IMG/VR virus record: IMGVR_UViG_3300037507_002873 | Span: 1-25,651 of that record | Source of the DNA: a virus | DNA length: 25,651 nt | Reading direction: 5' to 3' (one strand) | In this document: positions 8,682 to 16,286 of the stretch, piece by piece | How the letters are laid out: every line of letters begins with the position of its first letter | Position numbering within the stretch: the first letter of the stretch is position 1 | The notes under the pieces: model-generated | What the model saw: the letters and a program-made list of their open reading frames with translations, nothing else | Databases searched by the model: none | Told to the model about the DNA's origin: nothing | Position numbers and translations under genes: made by a program

Positions 8682-8693
8682 TTTGGTCTCCTG

Positions 8694-8939
8694 TTACTTT
8701 GATGGATTTTCTTGTTCCACTTTGCTGAACACTTCGTTGATTTCTTTTTCTGACAGTTTCCCATCTGTTAAAAATGCACGAGCCAACCCTTCAAGCACAT
8801 TCGCCACGCCGCCGATTCCGGCCATAAATATGGCCTTCTCCATTGACACGCCAGCAATTGTGCCTGCTCCGATAACGCCCAGGCCGGTGACCGTGAATGT
8901 TGCGATAACTCGAAGGATGACATTTTTTAGCATGTTCAT
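8694..8939 (-). CDS. Holin-like small membrane protein (r1t type)
   Basis: An 81-residue protein starting at ATG 8939 with a GGAG site eight bases upstream. A longer frame exists, but its first 59 codons are Lys/Arg-rich, overlap the gene before it and have no ribosome-binding site. Two hydrophobic segments are seen (about residues 5-27 and 33-54), then a charged tail, TDGKLSEKEINEVFSKVEQE. The pattern LRVIATFTVTGLGVIGAGT followed by a second helix ending in LEGLARAF resembles the r1t holin family of Gram-positive phages. It stops 12 bases before the endolysin start, the classic holin-endolysin arrangement. Holins open the membrane to release endolysin. Family membership is from memory of the pattern. 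Confidence 0.75.
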   Translation of the reverse strand: MNMLKNVILRVIATFTVTGLGVIGAGTIAGVSMEKAIFMAGIGGVANVLEGLARAFLTDGKLSEKEINEVFSKVEQENPSK

Positions 8940-9009
8940 AAATATTTCTCCAGAGTGGACACCCAGCGGAGTGTTTACGCACTGGGCGCCCAATCCGAGG
9001 TAGCGATAC

Positions 9010-9234
9010 CTACTTCTTAGCCGCCGCTTTTTTTTCTTCCGGTTTCTTAGCAAGGAATGAAGCGACCATTGGGTCGCCAACTTTCGTGCTAAGCAGTGCG
9101 AGAGCAGCAGCAGCAAGCGGCATCAAGAGAGCCGTCATTTCTGCATCAACATTGTACTTGTCGCACACGTAGACAATGACACCGAGTGCTCCACCTTTGA
9201 GAACTTGGTCATAACTCATTTTCTTCTTGTCCAT
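9010..9234 (-). CDS. Second small membrane protein, possible holin or antiholin
   Basis: A 74-residue protein starting at ATG 9234 behind a clean AAGGAG site. It has two hydrophobic stretches (about residues 13-24 and 33-49: ALGVIVYVCDKY and TALLMPLAAAALALL) and a Lys-rich tail, EEKKAAAKK. It is the first gene of a three-gene lysis set, followed by another holin-like gene and the endolysin. Pairs of small membrane proteins before an endolysin often act as holin and antiholin, and a Lys-rich C-terminus is common in holins. Which of the two forms the pore cannot be told from the sequence. Confidence 0.65.
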   Translation of the reverse strand: MDKKKMSYDQVLKGGALGVIVYVCDKYNVDAEMTALLMPLAAAALALLSTKVGDPMVASFLAKKPEEKKAAAKK

Positions 9235-9309
9235 GATTACTCCTTGGTCATCGGCGTTATCGCCGCAATCAGTCTTGACTAAGGATTCGTATACCTGGAC
9301 TATGGTCTT

Positions 9310-11502
9310 TTATTCTGCTTTTGCTAAAAGCCTTTTCATTAGGTCCCTAACAACAGATTCCTGTTCGACCTCGTCACCTTCTGTAACAGCATCCACAACG
9401 ATTCTTTTGCCATCAACAAGGTCGTATACATCTTCGTCGATTGTGTCTGCTGCAAGTAAGTACCAAGCCTGAACATTGTTCTTTTGGCCGATTCGGTGGC
9501 ACCTGTCTTCTGCTTGGTCGTGTTCTGCCGGGGTCCAACCCATTTGCACGAATACGACATCGGAGCCGGCAGTAAGCGTTAGACCAACACCACCTGCTTG
9601 TAGGTTGAGAACAATTACGCGGGACTTTGAATCATTTTGAAACGCATCAACAGCACGCTGACGCTCCTCAAGCGAATCTCTTCCGCTTACGCGCAAGCCG
9701 CCATATTTTTCGGCAAGATGGTCAACAACGTCAATGTTGTAGGCAAACACAACCAACTTTCTGTCACACGAATCAAGAAAAGAATCAATCCATTCTTCCA
9801 CTGCATCCATTTTGGCTAATGCCGCCAAACGCTTAAGAACCTGTGTTCTGGCCATGTGCTCAGATGAATCTTTACCTTTGTATCCGTTTGCCGAAAGAAA
9901 TGATACGAGGTCATTTTCGGCACTCCTGTACTGTTTGAAAGCAGGTCCAGATGCGTCAAGGTGCACAACATTGCGAACCTTGTCTGGAAGTTCGGGGAGT
10001 ACCTCATCTTTGGTTCTTCTGATGTAGCAGTTTTGACGAAGTTTCGTATTCAATTCAATTAAGTTGCTCGCTCCACCAGTGTCCCAACCAAAACCATTAT
10101 GGTGCGCGTTGGTGTAGCGCTTTAGGAAAGCCCACTTTCCTCCAAAGCGACCAAGCATTCCCATTATCTCCAACTGAGAAACAAGTTCTGATGGTCTGTT
10201 TGTTACCGGAGTGCCAGACAAAAGAAGCACGGAACCCGACGAGCCAATGCTTTTGGCTATATCTTTTGCGGCCTTGGTTCGTTTTGAGGTTCCATTTTTT
10301 ACGTAATGAGACTCGTCAAGAACAAGACCGCTGGGTTTTAGATGTTTGATTGGCTCAACAAACTTATAAAGAATGTCGTAGTTCACTACGTTCACATCGC
10401 AGGAAATAATATCAGTTTTTCCGGACACAACATTGACCGTTCTTTGTGGTAACCATTTAGCGAATTCTCTACGCCAGTTTTCCTTCAACGAGGCCGGACA
10501 AACAATCACCGCAGGGAAAGCATCTTTTGCTTCCAGTGTCGCTATTGCTTCTACAGTTTTTCCCAAACCCATCTGGTCTGCAATAAGACATCTCCCAACA
10601 GAGGATGCATAAGCAACACCAGCCTTTTGATATGGCATCAGCGTTCCGGAAAGTGTCGGTATGTTGATATCAGCGTCGGTTGAGGCAGATGCTGTCAGCA
10701 GTTCTGCATCTCTTTTTGCAGAAGTTAATAGTGCTTTTCTTAACGAATCGCTTATCTCAAATGAATGCTTATCTGCTATCTCGATTACCGCAATGCAAGG
10801 GGGGCATGTCCAAAACTTTTTCTTTACATCCCATAGTCGACCTTGAATTTCCTTTATCTCGGCAACAATCTCCTGATTATAGGAAAAGTCAAAAATGATT
10901 CTTCCACTTTTAGACATGGTGATTTTGCGGTCGTTCAATATCTGGCTACTATCCGTCGCTACGCCCATTTTATTAAGTTCCTCTGTTGTGTTGAATCCGT
11001 AGTTGCTTGCAAAAAACTCTATCTGCGCGCTGCTAGAAAGCGGCGCAACCCACAAACTTGCTTCAGTGTTCCATCTGACACCATCTATTTTTTGCAGTTC
11101 GCCTATTAGTTGCTCGTCGTATTCGCACTCGATTACAAATATATCTCCGTTTGTAGATACTTGATTTACTCCCCTTTTTCTTACCTGTTCAAGAATCGAC
11201 GATGAATCAGCACCGGTGAAATTAACTGGTCTAGGTGGAGGCGAGATGTCGTCGTATTTGATTCCGTGTTTTTTTAATTGCGCTTCATACCGAGAAAGCA
11301 TTGTCCATGCAACATACGAAACCGGAGGCGACCACTTTGAATCTGGGAGAAGTGCTACAAGGGAGCCAAATCTAGAGTCTGCTTTGTTAAAGCCAATTCC
11401 ATCTTTTTCCTCAGCACCATCACACAAATTTGCAATTGTGCGTAATGCTTTTGAGAGAAGCGCTACATCGTAGTTATTTACTGTGTTGAGACTGTCGACC
11501 AT
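9310..11502 (-). CDS. SNF2-family helicase, SMARCAL1/HARP-like
   Basis: A 730-residue SF2 ATPase of the Swi2/Snf2 group. Motif I is DQMGLGKT (Lys315), motif II is DESH (396-399), motif III LLLSGTP, and motifs V/VI are in GGVGLTLTAG and AEDRCHRIGQ near residue 665. Ahead of the motor two similar modules (about 118-170 and 200-250) share the pattern F-hydrophobic-Y-x(2-3)-I-x-E-hydrophobic-x3-G-x-x-W-x(6-7)-W. This resembles the HARP modules of SMARCAL1, an annealing helicase that rewinds RPA-bound DNA. In phages such proteins are thought to assist replication or fork repair. The ATG lies inside the end of the preceding gene (25-base overlap), suggesting translational coupling. It sits between a surface-protein gene and lysis genes, away from any replication gene seen here. 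Confidence 0.9.
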   Translation of the reverse strand: MVDSLNTVNNYDVALLSKALRTIANLCDGAEEKDGIGFNKADSRFGSLVALLPDSKWSPPVSYVAWTMLSRYEAQLKKHGIKYDDISPPPRPVNFTGADSSSILEQVRKRGVNQVSTNGDIFVIECEYDEQLIGELQKIDGVRWNTEASLWVAPLSSSAQIEFFASNYGFNTTEELNKMGVATDSSQILNDRKITMSKSGRIIFDFSYNQEIVAEIKEIQGRLWDVKKKFWTCPPCIAVIEIADKHSFEISDSLRKALLTSAKRDAELLTASASTDADINIPTLSGTLMPYQKAGVAYASSVGRCLIADQMGLGKTVEAIATLEAKDAFPAVIVCPASLKENWRREFAKWLPQRTVNVVSGKTDIISCDVNVVNYDILYKFVEPIKHLKPSGLVLDESHYVKNGTSKRTKAAKDIAKSIGSSGSVLLLSGTPVTNRPSELVSQLEIMGMLGRFGGKWAFLKRYTNAHHNGFGWDTGGASNLIELNTKLRQNCYIRRTKDEVLPELPDKVRNVVHLDASGPAFKQYRSAENDLVSFLSANGYKGKDSSEHMARTQVLKRLAALAKMDAVEEWIDSFLDSCDRKLVVFAYNIDVVDHLAEKYGGLRVSGRDSLEERQRAVDAFQNDSKSRVIVLNLQAGGVGLTLTAGSDVVFVQMGWTPAEHDQAEDRCHRIGQKNNVQAWYLLAADTIDEDVYDLVDGKRIVVDAVTEGDEVEQESVVRDLMKRLLAKAE

Positions 11503-11942
11503 AGTCTTATGTCGTGTGGTTCTGCTGAGTATTCAGATTCAAAAGATGAACGCTTGTGTTCGATGATTGCCCTAACCAGCCTCGTATTTTCTTCAACCAA
11601 GTCAAGATTGTCTGAGTTAACAAGAATTGTTTTTACTTCGGAAATTCTTTTGCTGATGCCGTTTCTATAGCGTTGTGATTTCCTGACCCATTCGTCAAAT
11701 TTTTGCTTTTCTTCTTGATAATCTTCGTCGTCAACCAGACCAAGTTCAACATCTTTTGCCATCATGTCAATTTTGCTTTTATGAAAAAGGACTTGTGAGT
11801 CAGAGTCGGAAAGGGCCGTGATAAGGGCAAAGCACCACGCTGAACGATTTTCTTCGGCTTGCAGCCACTGAATCTCTTCGTCAGTTGCCATACCTTTACA
11901 TTCGCGCTTGGCCATGTCAAGAACATCTAGTTCTTTTTGCAT
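11478..11942 (-). CDS. Hypothetical charged, probably coiled-coil protein
   Basis: A 154-residue protein from ATG 11942, with AGAGG six bases upstream. I do not recognise its family. It is rich in Glu, Lys and Asp, with no signal peptide or membrane segment. The central part (about 60-115: KIDMMAKDVELG...EEKQKFDEWVRKSQ) looks helical and may form a coiled coil. The two Cys residues are far apart, so no zinc site is suggested. It overlaps the start of the SNF2 gene by 25 bases, so the two are probably co-translated. A role as helicase partner is possible but unsupported beyond adjacency. Confidence 0.75.
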   Translation of the reverse strand: MQKELDVLDMAKRECKGMATDEEIQWLQAEENRSAWCFALITALSDSDSQVLFHKSKIDMMAKDVELGLVDDEDYQEEKQKFDEWVRKSQRYRNGISKRISEVKTILVNSDNLDLVEENTRLVRAIIEHKRSSFESEYSAEPHDIRLWSTVSTQ

Positions 11943-12000
11943 TTGTACCTCTTAGGTTGAAGTTATTTAGTATCCTCAGCCTACCAAGAATTGGGTCTTG

Positions 12001-15000
12001 TTACTCGCTGTCGGGTTCTTTCATGTGCAACCACATTGCAGCGACAATGGCCAACACTGTTGATATTCCAGCAATTCGCTGAATAGTGCCAGACAAAGTT
12101 AAATAAACAACAAGTGAGCCAGCAAGCGTGAAGCCCATGTTAAATATTCCGTAAACGAACTTTTTGAAGAATGCTTTCCAGTTCATGACTTTTTCTCCGT
12201 CAACGTATTTGTAAATACTTATACTCTTTATCCAGTCCAGACCATCGCCGGCTATTTCGCCAGTAGGCTCAGATTCTTCCTCCCTATCCCGTCTAGTTGC
12301 TGTGTCTTGTCTTGTGCTCGGGGGTGTTCCTCCAGAACCTCCAGAACCTCCGGAAATCGGTGAGGCTGGACTGGCGAGGGCAAGGGAGGCAGCAGACGCT
12401 GCGAGGAGGCTGGCGGCCACTACGGTGCGACGCTGGCCAACGTCAATGGTTTGGTCGAGCATTTGATAGTTATCAAGGGCCCCCTCAAATATGTCCACAA
12501 CGTCCTCGAACACGTCTCTAATCGCTTCTGGAGCAGTCTGAGCGGCATCTACGATTTGGTCTGCCTGTTCCTCGCTTAACTCATCTACGGGAACCTGCTC
12601 GAAGATTGCCTCTGCTTGGCCCTCATCAATGCTTTCAAGAACCTTGGGGCTAGTTGCAAGTTCTGTTGCTTGACCTGACTCAATGCCGCCTTCCTGCTCT
12701 ATTACTAACGTGACGACTTGTCCAACCTGCTCGCTCGTAATTGTGTCTGATTCCAACACATCTACGATGACTCCGACTGATTCGGAGTCCAATTCATTAC
12801 CCAAAACAGCGGTGAAGGTTTCAATCAAAACTTCGGTGCTTACTTCTTCGTCAAAGACTGCGCCAAGAGCAGCGCCCAAATTCTCTGCGGTTAGACCGTC
12901 CTCCAATACATCAACGATAAGGTCAATGGTTTCTGCATCCGAGAGGTCACTATCAAACACGCTGTCAAAGATTGCTTCTGTCTCTGACATGCTCAGGTTT
13001 GTTTCAAGCAAGTCTCCAAGAACTGTCATGGTGTCCGCAACAGAGATGTCCTCGTCAAACACGGCTGCCATAACTGTGTTCAGGTCGCCAGAACTAAGCG
13101 GACCATCAAAGATTGATTCCAAAGCCGACACCATATTATCGGCAGAAGTATCTTCGGAGAATGCTGAATCCAAAACTGCCGTCAACTGTTCGCCGGTGAT
13201 GTCTGCATCCAGCATCGTCGTCAGTGCTTCAGTGAATACATCTGCCGAAACATCTTCGGTGAACACGGCTTCCAGGACATTGTCAAACTGAGTGTCGGTA
13301 AGTTCTGCGCCGAGGAGCGTGTCAAGAACAGCGCCAACCTCGTCAACAGTAATTTCGACGCCGACAGTGAATGCATCTTCAAGGATGTTGTCAAGTTCAA
13401 TCGTCCCAATTGACTCTCCCTCTTCTATTTCGGGGAGGGTATAATTGGTTTCCCATGATTCTTCTTCTTTTTCCTCTTCTGGGGACTGTTCTACTGGTGG
13501 GTATTGCCATTGTGTCCCGTTCCCATCAGGAAGAGGAATAGTTGTCACTGTTCCGCTTTCTTGTTCTTCCTCTGACTCTGGCAAAGTCATGGTTGTCTCT
13601 TCTTCAGGCTCTTCGTCGTCATCAGGAAGAGTCGTCGTCGGAATAACTACTGGCTCAACATAAACAGGAACAGGAATAGTTGTAGTAGTGGTGGTTGTAG
13701 TCGTAGTGGTAGTAGATGAAGTAGTTGTGGTTGCTTCAGTCGGGTCAAGAACAGTTGCATCAACAGTCACTTCTGGTCCGTACACGCACGGACCCACTCC
13801 TTCGTTGGAGAAACAACTCTGATTTCCCGCTTTGATACCGAAACGAACTGGTCCGTATCCAGTCGTTACAGGGTTGCTTCCGGAAAACATCCACTCGCCC
13901 AGTGAGTAATTGGTTCCCTGATTAGTCCACACACCCCAACCGCCTGACGTGGCTCCACCAATCACGGTTAGGTCATAAAAACTAACCGAGTAACCATAGA
14001 TGGCGGTATTGCTTGCCGCCGATGCATCCCAATCAAGGTCAACACTTCCGTCTGTGTTTGCAACAGCCGTCAAGTTTGTAACTGGATTTAGGTATGGAGC
14101 AACTGTTGTAGTGGTTGTAGTGGTACTCGTAGTAGTCGTGGTGCTCGTAGTACTCGTAGTTGTAGTTGTCTGAGGAACCGTAGTACTCGTAGTTGTAGTA
14201 GTGGGCGGAACCGTTGGAGCAGTTTCACTATTTGATGCAACTCCGCCAAATGCTGTACAGGTTCCAGAAATGCAACGCTCAGTGGAGCCAGCCTCGCTGT
14301 CAACCATCAGCGCTGGAGGTAAGCCTGTGTCGTCAAGGTTGAACGAAGCAAAACCAAGTTTGTATGTACCGCTTATGGAGACTTCGTATGTTGAAGTTTG
14401 CCAACCAGTAGCACCATAAGAATTCGTAGAGTAATCACCAGTTCCAGGATTGGTAAACCCAAGAAGTGCGTATTGCTCAACATAGTTGTTTACCGTTACT
14501 ACTGGCGTTCCAGTAACAGTCACGGGAACGAGTGAAGTTATGGAGCCATCGTTAAAAGGAACATAGTCAGTTCCGACGTAGTTCCAAGCCATTGTGTATG
14601 TCGTGCCTGCTGTCAGTTGCACCTCACGAGTTATCCATGCCGCGTCTGTCGGTGTACCTCCGCCATTGCCAGATGCTTGTGCCTGCGATGTAAGCATGTT
14701 TTTGATTTCTGTCACCGAGCCAGCCGAAAGACCTAAAGCACTTGCTGCTTGGTTAAAAGTCTGTTCGTTTTTGGGTTGAAGCAGAACAGCGTTTGTTCCG
14801 TTATTGGGGGAGAATGTCCAACTGCCAGAAGCAACTGCTGGTGCGTAGTACGGGCTAGAAGGACTTCCAACAGCACCCCTAGAACCGTGGGTAAAAGTTC
14901 GGGAACCAGCAAATATGGTTACACCACTACCGTTGCCAGTAATGGTGCTACCCAGTGTCCCAGACTGAGTTCCTTTATCCCAACCAGCAAAAGTTGCATC

Positions 15001-15126
15001 CTCAAAACCAGTATTAGGGATGGTGGCTGCTTGAACGGGCGAAGATAGGCCAATCAGCGCAATTAGAAGAGAAACTGGCCCAAGAATTCTGGACAGTGCT
15101 TTGCGGTGGTGGGAAAATGTAGACAT
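12001..15126 (-). CDS. Giant exported repeat protein with Thr-rich linkers and membrane anchor
   Basis: A 1041-residue protein from ATG 15126. Residues 1-33 are a signal peptide: basic start, hydrophobic core, and VQA before the cut. Residues 34-300 are beta-rich and resemble a carbohydrate-binding or adhesin module (PNTGFEDATFAGWD). Two Thr runs broken by Ser and Val-Pro (about 303-342 and 463-485) flank an FN3-like domain (about 345-455). An acidic Pro/Glu-rich part follows (about 490-575). Residues 597-800 hold twelve consecutive 17-residue units. A hydrophobic stretch at about 895-917 precedes a Gly/Ser/Pro-rich and charged linker. Two hydrophobic segments near 985-1035 probably anchor the C-terminus. 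Such linkers are typical of O-glycosylated surface proteins, including Acidimicrobiia ones. Two glycosyltransferase genes lie directly upstream. It could change the host envelope, block superinfection or decorate virions; none is shown. Confidence 0.85.
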   Translation of the reverse strand: MSTFSHHRKALSRILGPVSLLIALIGLSSPVQAATIPNTGFEDATFAGWDKGTQSGTLGSTITGNGSGVTIFAGSRTFTHGSRGAVGSPSSPYYAPAVASGSWTFSPNNGTNAVLLQPKNEQTFNQAASALGLSAGSVTEIKNMLTSQAQASGNGGGTPTDAAWITREVQLTAGTTYTMAWNYVGTDYVPFNDGSITSLVPVTVTGTPVVTVNNYVEQYALLGFTNPGTGDYSTNSYGATGWQTSTYEVSISGTYKLGFASFNLDDTGLPPALMVDSEAGSTERCISGTCTAFGGVASNSETAPTVPPTTTTTSTTVPQTTTTTSTTSTTTTTSTTTTTTTVAPYLNPVTNLTAVANTDGSVDLDWDASAASNTAIYGYSVSFYDLTVIGGATSGGWGVWTNQGTNYSLGEWMFSGSNPVTTGYGPVRFGIKAGNQSCFSNEGVGPCVYGPEVTVDATVLDPTEATTTTSSTTTTTTTTTTTTIPVPVYVEPVVIPTTTLPDDDEEPEEETTMTLPESEEEQESGTVTTIPLPDGNGTQWQYPPVEQSPEEEKEEESWETNYTLPEIEEGESIGTIELDNILEDAFTVGVEITVDEVGAVLDTLLGAELTDTQFDNVLEAVFTEDVSADVFTEALTTMLDADITGEQLTAVLDSAFSEDTSADNMVSALESIFDGPLSSGDLNTVMAAVFDEDISVADTMTVLGDLLETNLSMSETEAIFDSVFDSDLSDAETIDLIVDVLEDGLTAENLGAALGAVFDEEVSTEVLIETFTAVLGNELDSESVGVIVDVLESDTITSEQVGQVVTLVIEQEGGIESGQATELATSPKVLESIDEGQAEAIFEQVPVDELSEEQADQIVDAAQTAPEAIRDVFEDVVDIFEGALDNYQMLDQTIDVGQRRTVVAASLLAASAASLALASPASPISGGSGGSGGTPPSTRQDTATRRDREEESEPTGEIAGDGLDWIKSISIYKYVDGEKVMNWKAFFKKFVYGIFNMGFTLAGSLVVYLTLSGTIQRIAGISTVLAIVAAMWLHMKEPDSE
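12727..13338 (-). repeat. Twelve tandem 51-bp (17-residue) coding repeats
   Basis: Residues 597-800 of the giant protein split into twelve units of exactly 17 residues with no insertions. Examples are VGAVLDTLLGAELTDTQ, FDNVLEAVFTEDVSADV, FTEALTTMLDADITGEQ and LGAALGAVFDEEVSTEV. The pattern is about nine helix-like residues with V/A-L at positions 4-5 and I/V/A-F/L at 8-9, then an acidic turn ending in D/E-x-S/T. Even units tend to carry F-x-E/D-D/E, so the true period may be 34 residues. The DNA has diverged, so the repeats are old or under protein-level selection. Confidence 0.85.
13670..13736 (-). repeat. Thr-codon microsatellite, linker 2
   Basis: A run of ACN triplets (mostly ACT and ACA on the coding strand) encodes about 20 nearly uninterrupted Thr residues in the giant exported protein. 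Any slippage by whole triplets keeps the frame, so linker length may vary between relatives. Confidence 0.8.
14097..14217 (-). repeat. Thr-codon microsatellite, linker 1
   Basis: A longer ACN-triplet tract encodes roughly 40 residues of Thr, interrupted by Ser, Val-Pro and Gln. It separates the N-terminal beta-rich module from the FN3-like domain. Short identical DNA units (ACTACGAGT-like) recur within it, pointing to past slippage or unequal exchange. Confidence 0.8.
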
Positions 15127-15151
15127 TTTGCAACAAATTTATGTTGCAAAA
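15126..15151 (-). promoter_or_regulatory. Perfect inverted repeat abutting the giant-protein start codon
   Basis: TTTTGCAACA (15126-15135) and TGTTGCAAAA (15142-15151) are perfect complements around a six-base AT loop. The A of the start ATG is the last base of the repeat on the coding strand. No Shine-Dalgarno is present. The repeat could be an operator for a dimeric repressor, or an mRNA hairpin covering the start site. The two cannot be told apart here. Confidence 0.55.
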
Positions 15152-15175
15152 ACAAATAGTCTTTATAGGACCCAA

Positions 15176-15200
15176 AACCTGTATAGCCAAACTACAGGTT
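15176..15200 (-). terminator. Possible terminator after the second glycosyltransferase
   Basis: AACCTGTA and TACAGGTT are perfect eight-base arms around a nine-base loop, followed on the minus strand by TTGGG. The stop codon of the glycosyltransferase at 15192 lies inside. The U tract is too short for a strong intrinsic terminator, so partial readthrough into the giant-protein gene is possible. Confidence 0.45.
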
Positions 15201-16286
15201 GATTATTTCCGAAAACACAGAAATCCATTCCGGACCAGTTTTTGACATTGTAAATTCCTTATCAATAATTCTTTTTATTTTGCGTGACTCTTCTTCTCTG
15301 ACTTTAAATTGTTGAAGTTCGTCAAAGTGACTCATCCAATCAGCATCAGATACAGCAACTCTACCGACGCCCATGGAGGCAAGGTATTCATACTCGGGCA
15401 AAGCAGATGCAACAAATGGAATTCCAGAAGCAGCGTACTCCACCCCCTTGATAAAGGATTTTGCTCTGTTGAAGGGTATGTCGTTAAGCGGAACTATGCC
15501 GATGTCAAAATTTTTATGCGCTTGCTGCATTTCAAAAAGAGGAACCATTCCGCTGACATCGCACAATTTCGAGTCAATACCAAGTCTCAAATACGCTGCG
15601 GGCGCCCACGGCAAGTTACCTGCGTGATGAAACCTTATACCGTTTTTCACCAGATACGAATTTAAAAATGGCTGCATTACCTCAAGGTCCATCGACCTCC
15701 AAGGTGTAGCCCCAAGCCAACCAATTACCGGTGCCCTTTTTATTGCTTTTAACCTCTGGAAAGAATTATCTTGTATTGCGTTCCTCACCATGAATATTGG
15801 CTTGGAAGGATATTTTGCTGTGAAGTAGTCGCGAATAAAAGGAGTTGAGCAAATAAGCGCATCGGAGATTTTGATTATCTCTGAATATATTTCTCTATTG
15901 TTATGTTTGTTTGATTTTGAAGAAGACGACTGATACGCAAGATTTGCTGTGTGCAGTTCGTCATATAAGTCATCTATGTCAACAACTATTTTTTGCCCAA
16001 GTGATTGCGCTTTTGGAATCCCTTCTAGTACATCGAGAGACATGATTACCTTCAAAACAATTACGTTGTTTTTTCGCGAAAAACTTCCGTTTAGTCTTTT
16101 GACGGTGAACTCTCCACTTGGCTTTATGGACAAAAATCCAAAAGACGATGCGATTCCCGCAAGGTTCAACTGTTGCGACGGAAGTATTGAGCGATACCAT
16201 GTGCAGCCGTTTGGCACATACTGTTCGTCAACAATGGACCAATCAAGGGAGACAAATCCAACATTTGCCTTGGAAAAAATATTCAT
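15192..16286 (-). CDS. GT-B fold glycosyltransferase, copy 2
   Basis: A 364-residue protein whose ATG directly follows the stop of its upstream paralogue (TAAATG). It has the two-domain GT-B shape of GT4-like enzymes. The N-terminal half contains VPNGCTWYRSILPSQQL and the conserved VVDIDD (101-106). The second domain begins near PVIGWLGATPWR (186-197). It carries DIGIVPLNDIPFNRAKS (261-277) and then KGVEYAASGIPFVAS (280-294), the donor-sugar binding region where GT4 enzymes have an E-x7-E element. It would transfer a sugar from an activated donor; neither donor nor acceptor can be read from sequence. No signal peptide or membrane segment is seen, so it acts in the cytoplasm. It lies just before the Thr-rich exported protein, a plausible acceptor. 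Confidence 0.85.
   Translation of the reverse strand: MNIFSKANVGFVSLDWSIVDEQYVPNGCTWYRSILPSQQLNLAGIASSFGFLSIKPSGEFTVKRLNGSFSRKNNVIVLKVIMSLDVLEGIPKAQSLGQKIVVDIDDLYDELHTANLAYQSSSSKSNKHNNREIYSEIIKISDALICSTPFIRDYFTAKYPSKPIFMVRNAIQDNSFQRLKAIKRAPVIGWLGATPWRSMDLEVMQPFLNSYLVKNGIRFHHAGNLPWAPAAYLRLGIDSKLCDVSGMVPLFEMQQAHKNFDIGIVPLNDIPFNRAKSFIKGVEYAASGIPFVASALPEYEYLASMGVGRVAVSDADWMSHFDELQQFKVREEESRKIKRIIDKEFTMSKTGPEWISVFSEIINL

Noticed and set aside
8940-9009. Imperfect inverted repeat (CCCAG...CTGGG) between the two holin-like genes, considered as a terminator
   Set aside because: The stem is short with a large loop, there is no U tract, and a terminator inside a lysis operon is not expected.
8940-9116. 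59-codon upstream extension of the holin-like gene
   Set aside because: It overlaps the other small membrane protein, encodes a basic low-complexity sequence and has no Shine-Dalgarno, whereas ATG 8939 has GGAG.
12683-13291. 202-codon open frame on the plus strand
   Set aside because: It lies antisense to the 17-residue repeat region. The Ser/Thr-rich translation is the mirror of the acidic repeats, and it has no ribosome site.
12727-14217. Tandem repeats considered as a CRISPR array or non-coding satellite
   Set aside because: All repeats are in one coding frame, without spacers or conserved DNA-level repeats.
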